The position numbers and the translations under genes are program-made. A stretch of DNA of 51,524 nt from positions 1 to 51,524 of the forward strand of contig NZ_PGVG01000047.1 of assembly GCF_002795245.1 (NCBI RefSeq). Direction: 5' to 3'. This DNA comes from Bradyrhizobium forestalis (GTDB taxonomy: Bacteria; Pseudomonadota; Alphaproteobacteria; Rhizobiales; Xanthobacteraceae). The notes beneath the pieces were generated by a model. It ran no database searches, was not told the origin of the DNA, and saw only the letters and a list, made by a program, of their open reading frames with translations. Each line of letters opens with the position of its first letter. The stretch's first letter is position 1. Positions 43,108 through 51,401 of the stretch are shown here, piece after piece.

Positions 43108-44916
43108 CTACCCTGTCGCAGCTTCCGCCATATATTTCCGCCAGCCACCATACGCCGTGATATCCCGCGCCTCGCCCAGCGCCTCCGGCTCGACGAGAAA
43201 CCCCTTCACGCTGCGGCCATCGGCAAGCCGCACCGTGCCAATCGCCATCGGCGCAGGGATCGCGTTGACGAACTTGCCGAAGGCAGACGATGACAGTGAC
43301 CAGATCTCCAGCTCGATCGAAGCGCCCCTGCCGGCTTCGACGCGCAGCAGGCCCGGCTTCGGCGGCGTGGTCTTGAGCGCATAGAGTTTGTAATCGGGCG
43401 CGGTCCTGGTCGCCTCGATCAGGCGTCCGTTCAGCGCCGTCAGTTCGCCGTTCAGCGCCATGCCGGACAGATGCGCGCCGACGACTGCGATTGGAATCTC
43501 GTCGGTGCTGCTTGCAGGCAGCGGCGCGAGCGCGGGCTGCGCGACGCTCTTTGCGCCAATCGTCAGCTTCGTATCCGCATGGAACACGCGGCCGATGCTC
43601 GCGAGCATCGCATCGCGTCCCGCGGGCGCGAGCAGCGTGATGCCGAAGGGAATGCCGTCGCTGCGCATCGCAGCCGGTATGGCGAGGCCGCAGAGGTCGA
43701 GCAGGTTGACGAAGTTGGTGTAGGTGCCGAGCCGGCTGTTGAGCTCGATCGGATTGGCGAGCACCTGTGCGGTCGTGTAGGCCGTCGGCGCCGTCGGCAG
43801 CACCAGCGCGTCGATGTTCGCAAACGTGCGCTCGGCGATCTTGCGCAGCCCTTGCAGGCGATAGAGCGCCGAGAAGGTTTCCGCCGCGGTCAGCCGCGCG
43901 CCGGCCGCGGTGATCTCGCGGGTGACGGGGTGAATCGCGTCAGGCGCGGACGCCAGCAGGTTCTTGATCACGAGATAACGCTCGGCGACCCACGGACCTT
44001 CATAGAGCAGCCGCGCCGTCTCGTAGAACGGCTCGAGGTCGAACTCGACCAGCGTGGCCCCAAGCGCAGTCCATCGCTTCAGTGCATCGCTGTAAGCGGC
44101 TTCCGCCTTCTTGTCGCCGAAGAAGATCAGCTGCCCATTGCGCGGGACGCCGAGGCGCAGATTCGCGGGGAGCGGCGTGATCGCGCCAAGCGGCCGGTCG
44201 CGCGAGAATGGATCGGCCTGGTCCGGGCCGGCCATCACGGATAACGCAAGCGCAGCATCGTCCACCGTCAAGGCGAATACCGAGATGCAGTCGAGCGTGC
44301 GGCAGGCCGGCACCAGGCCTGCGGTCGAGATCATGCCGAGGCTCGGCTTCAGCCCGACAATGTTGTTGAGCATCGCCGGCACGCGGCCAGAGCCGGCAGT
44401 GTCGGTGCCGAGTGACAGCGGCACGAGGCCGGCGCCGACGGCGGTGGCCGAGCCCGAGCTCGAGCCGCCGGGAACGAGATCCTCGCGGATCGAGTTGCGG
44501 GGGATGCCGTAGGGCGAACGGACGCCGACGAGACCGGTTGCGAATTGGTCGAGATTGGTCTTGCCGATGATGATGGCGCCCGCGGCGCGCAGGCGCTCCA
44601 CCGCGGTGGAATCATGCGTCGGGGTGTAGGAGAAAGCCGGGCAGGCCGCCGTGGTCGGAAAGCCCAGCGCGTCGATGTTGTCCTTCACCGCGACCGGCAC
44701 GCCGTAGAGCGGCAGGCTGGCAGCATCCGCCCGGGCCGCGAGCTTGTCGGCCTCTGCGATCGCGTCCTTCTCGTCGCGCAGGCTGATGAACACGGCGGGA
44801 TCGTTGTGGTCGCGAATGCGCTGATAGGTCCGCGCGATCGTCTCTGCCGGCGTCATCGTGCCCGCGCGATGCGCGGCCACGATCGCGGCGATCGTTTCAG
44901 GCTGTTCAGCCCCCAT
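43108..44916 (-). CDS. atzF: Allophanate hydrolase
   Basis: 602-aa allophanate hydrolase, which splits allophanate to ammonia and carbon dioxide. Amidase-signature domain (about 1-450) with catalytic lysine in PVAVKDNIDA (Lys78), loop PGGSSSGSA (about 149-157) and nucleophile serine in GTDTAGSGRVPA. The C-terminal domain (about 465-602) is the small domain of AtzF/DUR1-type enzymes, with GAHLSGMALN near its start and ITAYGGWRKYMA at the end. The ATG at 44916 is preferred over the TTG at 44925 because of its ggag at a better distance. Convergent with the AtzEGH operon and very likely its last pathway step. Confidence 0.94.
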   Translation of the reverse strand: MGAEQPETIAAIVAAHRAGTMTPAETIARTYQRIRDHNDPAVFISLRDEKDAIAEADKLAARADAASLPLYGVPVAVKDNIDALGFPTTAACPAFSYTPTHDSTAVERLRAAGAIIIGKTNLDQFATGLVGVRSPYGIPRNSIREDLVPGGSSSGSATAVGAGLVPLSLGTDTAGSGRVPAMLNNIVGLKPSLGMISTAGLVPACRTLDCISVFALTVDDAALALSVMAGPDQADPFSRDRPLGAITPLPANLRLGVPRNGQLIFFGDKKAEAAYSDALKRWTALGATLVEFDLEPFYETARLLYEGPWVAERYLVIKNLLASAPDAIHPVTREITAAGARLTAAETFSALYRLQGLRKIAERTFANIDALVLPTAPTAYTTAQVLANPIELNSRLGTYTNFVNLLDLCGLAIPAAMRSDGIPFGITLLAPAGRDAMLASIGRVFHADTKLTIGAKSVAQPALAPLPASSTDEIPIAVVGAHLSGMALNGELTALNGRLIEATRTAPDYKLYALKTTPPKPGLLRVEAGRGASIELEIWSLSSSAFGKFVNAIPAPMAIGTVRLADGRSVKGFLVEPEALGEARDITAYGGWRKYMAEAATG

Positions 44917-45110
44917 GGCGTCCAAACTCCGGCAATTCGTCTTCGCCCCGAGTGAAGCAAGCGATGTGCCATTGTGTACATTATCCGGGCAGGGCGTGCG
45001 TGCCGGATATTATCGAGGGATCAGCGGGTTGGAGGATATTTCGATGGCCGGTCGGGCGCGGGCGCCAGCGCCCGGTTCCGGGCATCTGCCCAAATCGTGG
45101 GCAGGCTGGA

Positions 45111-45605
45111 TCAGGTGAAGCCCGCGAGGATCCGGAGCAGGTGCGCCCGGTTTTCCTTGCCGATCCTGGCCTCGACATGCCGCTCATGCTCGGCGGCGAG
45201 ATGCTTGAATTTCGCCAGCGCCGTCTCGCCCTGCGCTGTGAGGTGCAGCGCATGGGAGCGCCGGTCCTCTTTCGACTTGGTCCGCTTCACCAGCTTGCGT
45301 TGTTCGAGGCTGTCGAGCAGATGCACCAGCCGAGCGCGCTCGATGCCGAGGCGTTTTGCGACCGCCATCTGCGATAGGCCGGGATTGGCGCCGACCACCG
45401 TCAGCACCGAATATTGCGTCGGCCTGATGTCGACGTCGCCGAGCGTCCTGATGAAGTCCTGGAAAATCCAGATCTGGAAGCGTCGCACCGCATAGCCGGC
45501 GTGGCCGACCAGGGCGTCGAGGCCGATCTCGTCGGCGTCATTGCGTCGCACTGCGCCGTTGCCGGCTCGTTTACGCGGGGACGTCTGGGCTGCGCTGGCT
45601 GTCAC
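45111..45605 (-). CDS. MarR-family regulator of feruloyl-CoA synthase
   Basis: 164-aa winged-helix regulator. Dimerisation helix FQIWIFQDFIRTLGDVDIR, the DNA-binding part TQYSVLTVVGANPGLSQMAVAKRLGIERARLVHLLDSL, and the wing KSKEDRRSHALHLT. The start is a GTG at 45605 with aggag 7 nt upstream. It is divergent from the feruloyl-CoA synthase gene; a palindrome at 45657-45677 sits between them. MarR proteins at such loci usually repress hydroxycinnamate genes and release DNA on binding the CoA thioester. Confidence 0.92.
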   Translation of the reverse strand: MTASAAQTSPRKRAGNGAVRRNDADEIGLDALVGHAGYAVRRFQIWIFQDFIRTLGDVDIRPTQYSVLTVVGANPGLSQMAVAKRLGIERARLVHLLDSLEQRKLVKRTKSKEDRRSHALHLTAQGETALAKFKHLAAEHERHVEARIGKENRAHLLRILAGFT

Positions 45606-45656
45606 GTCGTGTCTCCTGCGGAGCGCACCTTAGCGACTCGAGCCCCCAAGCGAAAG

Positions 45657-45677
45657 ATTGTTGTTGACGACAACAAT
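45657..45677. promoter_or_regulatory. MarR-type operator between marR and feruloyl-CoA synthase
   Basis: attgttgt (45657-45664) and acaacaat (45670-45677) form an exact 8-bp inverted repeat with a 5-nt spacer. It lies about 50 nt upstream of the MarR start and about 80 nt upstream of the synthase, in the AT-rich part of the 149-nt divergent region. Confidence 0.7.
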
Positions 45678-45754
45678 TGTACTGCCCAACATTATGACCA
45701 AAGCAGCCCGGAACGAGGCTGCAGCCGCTCCCGGATACGGGCGAGGAGGAAACC

Positions 45755-47605
45755 ATGACAACCGCCGCACGCGGTGACGCGTCAGATCTGTTCGCATCGC
45801 CCAAGACCGTCGCCGAGCATCGCGCCGACGGCAGCATCGTGCTGCGTTCGCCGGAACCCTTGCGCGAGAGCGCGCGCTGCATCGGCGACTGGCTGGAGCA
45901 TTTTGCGCGGCAATCGCCGGATAAGGTCTTCCTCGCCGAGCGCGTCGGTGCTGAAGCTCCCTGGACCACGGTCACCTACGCGCAGGCGCTGCGGCAGGTG
46001 CGCGGGGCGGCGTCGTGGATTCTCGAGCAAGGGCTCAGCGCGGAACGCCCGCTCGCGATCCTCTCCGACAACAGCATCGACCACGCGCTGCTCGCGCTCG
46101 CCGCCCAGCATGTCGGCGTGCCCGCCGCGGCGATCTCGCCCGCCTATTCGCTGATGTCGAAGGATTTCGACAAGCTCAAGAGCATGATTGCGCTGCTCGA
46201 ACCGGGCGCAATCTACGTCTCTGCGACCAAGCCGTTCGCAGCGGCGCTGGCCGCGATCAAGCCGCTGCACCGCGCGCCAATCATCAGCGGCAATGCCGAC
46301 GACGCCGACGCGCTCGCGTTCCGCACCATCGCGACAACGGCTGAAACGCCAGACGTCGAAGAAGCCTTCGCCGCAGTAACGCCCGACACGATCGCAAAAT
46401 TCCTGTTCACGTCAGGCTCGACGGGCACGCCGAAAGCCGTCATCAATACCCAGCGCATGCTGACCTCGAGCCAGCAAGCCAAGGCGCAGACCTGGACCTT
46501 CCTTGAAGAGAGCCGTGGCAGTCTCGTCATTCTCGACTGGCTGCCCTGGAGCCACACGTTCGGCGCCAACCACAATTTCAATCTCGTGCTGCGCAACGGC
46601 GGCTCGCTTTATATCGACGGCGGCAAGCCCGCGCCCGGTCTCTTCGCGACATCGCTCGCCAATCTGAAAAGCGTGATGCCGACGGTCTATTTCAACGTGC
46701 CGCGCGGCTTCGACATGCTGATCGCGGCACTGCGCGGCGACGAGGAATTGCGCCGCCGCTTTTTCAGCGAGGTGAAATTCGCCTTCTATGCTGGCGCCGC
46801 GCTGCCGCAGAATTTGTGGGATGCCTTGGCAGAGCTTTCGACCAAGACCGTAGGTCGCACGCTGCCGATGGTCTCGGCCTGGGGTTCGACGGAGACCTCA
46901 CCGCTCGCCACCGACTGTCATTTTCTCGCCGAGCGCTCCGGCAACATCGGCGTGCCCATTCCCGGCACCGAATTGAAGCTCATCACCTCCGGCGACAAGC
47001 TCGAGGTGCGGGTGCGCGGCCCCAACGTCACGCCCGGCTATTGGAAGGCGCCCGAACTGACCAGGCAGGCGTTCGACGAAGAGGGCTTCTACCTGATCGG
47101 CGACGCCGTGAAGCTTGCCGATAGCGAACGGCCCGAGCGCGGCCTGTTCTTCGACGGCCGCGTCGCCGAAGACTTCAAGCTCAACTCCGGCACCTGGGTC
47201 AATGTCGGCACGCTGCGCGTTGCCGGCATCGCCGCGCTGGCACCGCTCGCACAGGACATCGTCGTGGCGGGTCACGGCGGCGACGAGGTGCGCTTCCTGG
47301 TATTTCCGAACGCTGCCGCCTGTCGCGCCCATGCCGGCTTGCCCGAGACGGCAGCTGTGGGCGATGTGCTGGCGGATGCCAAGGTTCGCGGCGCCATCGC
47401 GCAGGGCCTCGCAAAGCTGAAGCAGCAGAGCGCCAACTCCTCCGGCCACGCCACGCGCGCGCTGCTCCTCGTCGAGCCGCCATCGGTCGACGGCGGTGAG
47501 ATCACCGACAAGGGCTACATCAACCAGCGCGCCGTGCTGACGCGCCGTGCCGATGCAGTGGCGCGGCTGAATGATGATGCGTCGGACGAGTGGATCGGGC
47601 TGTAA
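45755..47605 (+). CDS. fcs: Feruloyl-CoA synthase
   Basis: 616-aa acyl-adenylate-forming enzyme that activates ferulate and related hydroxycinnamates to CoA esters. AMP-binding motif LFTSGSTGTPKAVINTQ near residue 214, motif with AWGSTETSPLA, and YLIGDAVKLADSE and FDGRVAEDFKLNSGTWVNVG, the version found in feruloyl-CoA synthases. The length fits the alphaproteobacterial group. The enoyl-CoA hydratase/aldolase that normally follows is not adjacent. Controlled by the divergent MarR gene. Confidence 0.88.
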   Translation: MTTAARGDASDLFASPKTVAEHRADGSIVLRSPEPLRESARCIGDWLEHFARQSPDKVFLAERVGAEAPWTTVTYAQALRQVRGAASWILEQGLSAERPLAILSDNSIDHALLALAAQHVGVPAAAISPAYSLMSKDFDKLKSMIALLEPGAIYVSATKPFAAALAAIKPLHRAPIISGNADDADALAFRTIATTAETPDVEEAFAAVTPDTIAKFLFTSGSTGTPKAVINTQRMLTSSQQAKAQTWTFLEESRGSLVILDWLPWSHTFGANHNFNLVLRNGGSLYIDGGKPAPGLFATSLANLKSVMPTVYFNVPRGFDMLIAALRGDEELRRRFFSEVKFAFYAGAALPQNLWDALAELSTKTVGRTLPMVSAWGSTETSPLATDCHFLAERSGNIGVPIPGTELKLITSGDKLEVRVRGPNVTPGYWKAPELTRQAFDEEGFYLIGDAVKLADSERPERGLFFDGRVAEDFKLNSGTWVNVGTLRVAGIAALAPLAQDIVVAGHGGDEVRFLVFPNAAACRAHAGLPETAAVGDVLADAKVRGAIAQGLAKLKQQSANSSGHATRALLLVEPPSVDGGEITDKGYINQRAVLTRRADAVARLNDDASDEWIGL

Positions 47606-47619
47606 CACTAGCATCTCTC

Positions 47620-47747
47620 GTGCCACGGACGCAGCACAGCACGCAGTGATGCGCTGCAGAGCCGGGGCCCATCTCTCGTCGTGCACGCGGCTTATGGGTC
47701 CCGGCTCTGCGTCGCGTCATTTCATGCCGCGCCGCGTCCGGGACACG
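47620..47747. repeat. Palindromic repeat (gtgccacgg / ccgggacacg family)
   Basis: The left end cgtgccacggacgcagcac partly pairs with the right end gcgtccgggacacg. Inner arms gccggggccca / tgggtcccggc pair. It lies after the feruloyl-CoA synthase gene. Confidence 0.75.
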
Positions 47748-47804
47748 CGAGCGGGCGGCGCCGATAAGCCAGCAACGCTGCCGCATTATCTTGCCGATTC
47801 TTTT

Positions 47805-47892
47805 GTTGCCTAAGCAACTAATTTGTGCGAACCGTTCCAGACAAGGATGACGGCGGGCGAACCGCCGCGTCCGATCTCGGAGGAAACAAATG
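47805..47892 (+). promoter_or_regulatory. Orphan operator, leader, and ribosome-binding site with ATG
   Basis: A gttgc-ctaa-gcaac palindrome (47805-47818) of MarR-box type in an AT-rich stretch is followed by a leader and by ctcggaggaaacaaatg (ATG at 47890). It resembles the promoter and start of a plus-strand gene, but the reading frame from this ATG soon runs into the antisense of the MarR gene at 47965-48471. It is probably the remnant of a lost gene. The rest of the gap 47606-47964 holds only the repeat. Confidence 0.45.
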
Positions 47893-47964
47893 CTCGGCAG
47901 GAGTGGTGCCGCGGGCAAACGCGGGCGCGTGCCCGAAGACAAGATGCGCTCGCGACGCGGTGCG

Positions 47965-48471
47965 TCAGGTGTAGCTGCTGTCTGTCACCGCGCCGAGATT
48001 GTCGTGCAGCCGGCGGAGCAGGTCGATCAGCACCTCGCGCTCGTCCTTGCTCAGGCAGGACAGCAGTCGCCGCTCGCGCTCGAACGCCGCCACGATCACC
48101 TTGTCATGGATGGCGCGGCCCCTTGCGGTCAGCGCGATCGAATGGGTGCGGCCGTCGTTGGGGTCGGTGCGGATCGAGATCAGCCCGCGCTTCTCAAGCC
48201 CCGCCAGCGTCCGGCTCACCGGGCCCTTGTCGAAACCAATGACGTGGCAGATGCGCGAGGCGGGAATGCCAGGCTCGATCGCCAGCAGCGACATGATCCG
48301 CCATTCCGTGACGTTGACGCCGAACTGCTTCTGATAGAACGCGGTCGCGCTGTTCGAGAGCTTGTTGGCGATGAAGGTGATGAACGCCGGCACGTAACGC
48401 TCGAGATCGAGCGTCGGCCCCGTATCATTGGGCGCGGGCTTCTGGCGGGCTCTGGTCGAAGACGGCGGCAT
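47965..48471 (-). CDS. MarR-family regulator next to P450
   Basis: 168-aa winged-helix regulator with a proline/arginine-rich tail MPPSSTRARQKPAP. Dimerisation helix AFITFIANKLSNSATAFYQ, DNA-binding part NVTEWRIMSLLAIEPGIPASRICHVIGFDKGPVSRTLAGLE and wing DPNDGRTHSIALTARG. Divergent from the P450 gene with an 83-nt region between, so control of the P450/ferredoxin genes by this protein is likely. Confidence 0.92.
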   Translation of the reverse strand: MPPSSTRARQKPAPNDTGPTLDLERYVPAFITFIANKLSNSATAFYQKQFGVNVTEWRIMSLLAIEPGIPASRICHVIGFDKGPVSRTLAGLEKRGLISIRTDPNDGRTHSIALTARGRAIHDKVIVAAFERERRLLSCLSKDEREVLIDLLRRLHDNLGAVTDSSYT

Positions 48472-48554
48472 ATCGGGTTTCTGACTCGCGGCGTACCGAA
48501 AGACCTAAGGGCAAGCGCCGGCCTTTCACAAGATCAAAATGAGGGAGGTCTTCC

Positions 48555-49763
48555 ATGATCGGATCCGGCACCGCGGGATCGGGAGTCCCGCATCTCGATG
48601 TCGACCCCTTCGACATGACTTTTTTTGCCGATCCCTATCCCACGCACGAGCGGCTGCGGGAAGCGGGCCCCGTCGTCTATCTCGACAAATGGAAGGTCTA
48701 CGGCGTCGCGCGCTATGCCGAGGTCCATGCCGTGCTGAACGATCCTGCGACGTTCTGCTCCAGCCGTGGCGTCGGCCTCAGCGATTTCAAGAAGGAGACG
48801 CCGTGGCGGCCGCCCAGCCTGATCCTGGAGGCCGATCCGCCCGCGCACACCCGCACCCGCGCCGTGCTCTCAAAAGTGCTGTCGCCGACCGTGATGAAGC
48901 AGGTCCGTGATCGCTTTGCCGAAGCAGCCGAGGCCAGGGTCGATGCGCTGCTGGAGAAGCGCAGCTTCGATGCGATCGCGGATCTTGCCGAGGCCTATCC
49001 ACTCTCGATCTTTCCCGATGCGCTCGGCCTGAAGCCGGAGGGGCGCGAGCACCTGATTCCCTATGCCAGCGTCGTGTTCAACGCGTTCGGCCCGCCCAAC
49101 CAGTTGCGCCAGGAGGCGATCGAACGCTCGGCGCCGCATCAGGCCTATGTCGCCGAGCAGTGCCAGCGCGAGAATCTGGCGCCTGGCGGCTTTGGGGCCT
49201 GCATTCATGCGCAGGTCGACGAGGGCGCTATCACGGCCACCGAGGCGCCGCTGCTGGTGCGCTCGCTGCTGTCGGCCGGTCTCGACACCACGGTCAACGG
49301 TATCGGGGCTGCGGTCTATTGCCTCGCGCGCTTTCCGGATCAATGGCAGCGCCTGCGCGAGGATCTCACGCTGGCGCGCGGCGCTTTCGAGGAGGCGGTG
49401 CGGTTCGAGAGCCCGGTGCAGACCTTCTTCCGCACCACCACGCGTGAGGTCGAGCTGTCAGGCGCGAGGATCGGCGAGGGCGAGAAGGTGCTGATGTTCC
49501 TCGCCGCCGCCAATCGCGATCCCAGGCGCTGGGACAAGCCCGACAGCTACGACATCACCCGTCGCACCTCCGGCCATGTCGGCTTCGGCTCCGGCATCCA
49601 CATGTGCGTCGGCCAGCTCGTCGCCCGCCTCGAAGGCGAGGTGATGCTGACGGCGCTGGCGCGCCGCGTCGCGAAGATCGAGATCACGGGCGAGCCGAAG
49701 CGCCGCTTCAACAACACGCTGCGCGGGCTCGACAGCCTGCCGGTCACCATCACCCCGGCCTGA
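48555..49763 (+). CDS. Cytochrome P450, CYP199A-like
   Basis: 402-aa soluble bacterial P450. The I-helix oxygen-activation segment is LLSAGLDTTVNGIG, with the acid/alcohol pair D-T. The heme loop is GFGSGIHMCVGQL with Cys351. ExxR-like EEAVRFESPVQTFFR is seen. It matches the CYP199A group of Rhodopseudomonas and Bradyrhizobium, which demethylates para-methoxybenzoates and cinnamates. A strong gagggagg precedes the ATG. The ferredoxin gene 12 nt downstream is its likely electron donor. No ferredoxin reductase gene is close. The exact substrate is inferred from the family. Confidence 0.92.
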   Translation: MIGSGTAGSGVPHLDVDPFDMTFFADPYPTHERLREAGPVVYLDKWKVYGVARYAEVHAVLNDPATFCSSRGVGLSDFKKETPWRPPSLILEADPPAHTRTRAVLSKVLSPTVMKQVRDRFAEAAEARVDALLEKRSFDAIADLAEAYPLSIFPDALGLKPEGREHLIPYASVVFNAFGPPNQLRQEAIERSAPHQAYVAEQCQRENLAPGGFGACIHAQVDEGAITATEAPLLVRSLLSAGLDTTVNGIGAAVYCLARFPDQWQRLREDLTLARGAFEEAVRFESPVQTFFRTTTREVELSGARIGEGEKVLMFLAAANRDPRRWDKPDSYDITRRTSGHVGFGSGIHMCVGQLVARLEGEVMLTALARRVAKIEITGEPKRRFNNTLRGLDSLPVTITPA

Positions 49764-49775
49764 CGAGGAGTCTTG

Positions 49776-50099
49776 ATGCCCGCCATCACCTTTATCCATC
49801 CCGACGGCAAGTCCGACCGCATCGAGACTTCAGGCGGCGAGAGCGTCATGCAGGCCGCGACCCGCCACGGCCTCGACGGCATCCTGGCCGAATGCGGCGG
49901 CAATGCCATGTGCGCGACCTGCCACGTCTATGTCGACGAGAGCTGGCTCGCACGCCTGCCCGCGGTCGCCGACGATGAGGACGCGCTGCTCGACGGCGCC
50001 GCCGCCGAGCGGCTGCCGAACAGCCGGCTGTCCTGCCAGATCAACATCACGCCCGAACTCGACGGGCTCGTGCTGAGACTGCCGGATCGGCAGGTCTGA
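49776..50099 (+). CDS. [2Fe-2S] ferredoxin (palustrisredoxin/putidaredoxin type)
   Basis: 106-aa adrenodoxin-type ferredoxin. The cluster ligands are Cys40, Cys46 and Cys49 in ECGGNAMCATCHVY, and Cys87 in RLSCQINITPELDG. It donates electrons to the P450 12 nt upstream. ATG at 49776 with acgaggag upstream; a TTG at 49773 is ignored. Confidence 0.95.
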   Translation: MPAITFIHPDGKSDRIETSGGESVMQAATRHGLDGILAECGGNAMCATCHVYVDESWLARLPAVADDEDALLDGAAAERLPNSRLSCQINITPELDGLVLRLPDRQV

Positions 50100-50149
50100 A
50101 TCTCGATGTGCCGGCAACGACCGGCAACCAACAAGCAGGGGAGGGAATG

Positions 50150-51361
50150 ATGAAGCATCTGAAATGGGCGCTCGCACTGGCCGCGAGCGTAATGAGCGGC
50201 GCGGCGAGCGCCGAGATCTCGGATAATGTGGTGCGCATCGGCGTGCTCAACGACATCTCCGGCATCTTCCAGGACACCAACGGCATGGGCTCGGTCGAGG
50301 CCGCGCGCATGGCAGCGGAGGATTTCAACGGCGGCGGCAAGGGCATCAAGGTCGAGATCGTCTATGCCGATCACCAGAACAAGGCCGATGTCGGCAATGC
50401 CATCGCGCGTAAATGGCTCGACGTCGAGGGCGTCGACGCCATCGTCGACGTGCCGAACTCCGCGGTCGGTCTTTCCATCAATACGCTGCTGCGCGACAGC
50501 CGCATGACGTTCCTGGCGTCCTCGACCGCGAGCTCGGACCTTACCGGCAAGGCTTGCTCGCCCAACACCATCCAGTGGGTCAATGACACCTGGGCGACGG
50601 GCAATACCACCGCGGCCGCGATGGTCTCGCGTGGCGGCAAGGATTGGTATTTCCTCACAGTCGACTTCGCGCTCGGCAAGGGCATCGAGTCGGAGGCGCA
50701 GAAGTACATCGAGTCGCATGGCGGCAAGGTGATCGGCTCGTCAAAGCATCCGCTCGGCACCTCCGATTTCGCCTCCTTCCTGTTGCAGGCGCAGAGCTCC
50801 AAAGCGCAGGTGATCGGGCTCGCCAATGCCGGCGGCGACACCATCAACGCGGTCAAGCAGGCGGCCGAGTTCGGCATCCAGCAGAGCGGCCAGAAGCTCG
50901 TCGCCTTCCTGCTCTTCATCAACGACGTTCACGGCATGGGCATCAAGGTCGCCCAGGGCCTCCAGCTCATGGAAGCCTTTTACTGGGACATGAACGACGA
51001 CACCCGTGCGTTCGCAAAACGCTTTGCCGCGCGGCCCGGCATGAACGGCAAGATGCCGAGCGGCAACCAGGCCGGCGTCTATGCCTCCACGCTCGCTTAT
51101 CTCAACGCGGTCGCGGCCACCGGCAGCGACAATGCCAGGGACGCCGTGCCTGAGATGAAGAAGTTCAAGGGCAAGGACAAGCTGTTCGGCGACACCGCGA
51201 TCCGCCAGGACGGCCGCGTCGTGCATCCGATGTACCTGTTCGAGGTCAAGAAGCCGGAGGAGTCGAAATACCCGTACGACTATTACAAGCTGGTCTCGAC
51301 GATTCCCGCCGACCAGGCGTTTAGGCCGCTGGCGGAGGGCGGGTGCGAGTTAGTGAAGTAG
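50150..51361 (+). CDS. Branched-chain-type ABC substrate-binding protein, probably aromatic acid
   Basis: 403-aa family 6 binding protein. Signal peptide (LKWALALAASVMSGAASA), then VVRIGVLNDISGIFQDTNG, MAAEDFNGGGKGIKVEIVYADHQNKADVG, the DWYFLTVDFALGKGIESEA lobe and LGTSDFASFLLQAQSSKA. The ATG at 50150 is 5 nt after ggagg; the ATG at 50147 is closer. Related proteins bind aromatic acids or amides. Lies 50 nt after the ferredoxin, so it may bring the P450's substrate to its permease, whose genes are not visible because the IS begins just after. Confidence 0.88.
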   Translation: MKHLKWALALAASVMSGAASAEISDNVVRIGVLNDISGIFQDTNGMGSVEAARMAAEDFNGGGKGIKVEIVYADHQNKADVGNAIARKWLDVEGVDAIVDVPNSAVGLSINTLLRDSRMTFLASSTASSDLTGKACSPNTIQWVNDTWATGNTTAAAMVSRGGKDWYFLTVDFALGKGIESEAQKYIESHGGKVIGSSKHPLGTSDFASFLLQAQSSKAQVIGLANAGGDTINAVKQAAEFGIQQSGQKLVAFLLFINDVHGMGIKVAQGLQLMEAFYWDMNDDTRAFAKRFAARPGMNGKMPSGNQAGVYASTLAYLNAVAATGSDNARDAVPEMKKFKGKDKLFGDTAIRQDGRVVHPMYLFEVKKPEESKYPYDYYKLVSTIPADQAFRPLAEGGCELVK

Positions 51362-51382
51362 GCGAGCGAAGAGCGCCGCTGC

Positions 51383-51401
51383 ACCCTCTCCCCTTGTGGG
51401 C
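51383..51401. repeat. Truncated palindromic repeat
   Basis: caccctctccccttgtggg looks like the first arm of the local palindromic repeats but has no second arm. It ends where the sequence switches to the putative insertion sequence. Confidence 0.45.

Noticed and set aside
47890..48558. Plus-strand 222-codon frame starting at a good ribosome-binding site
   Set aside because: Most of it is the exact antisense of the MarR gene and it ends just inside the P450 gene. Only its first part, with operator and leader, is kept as a possible remnant.
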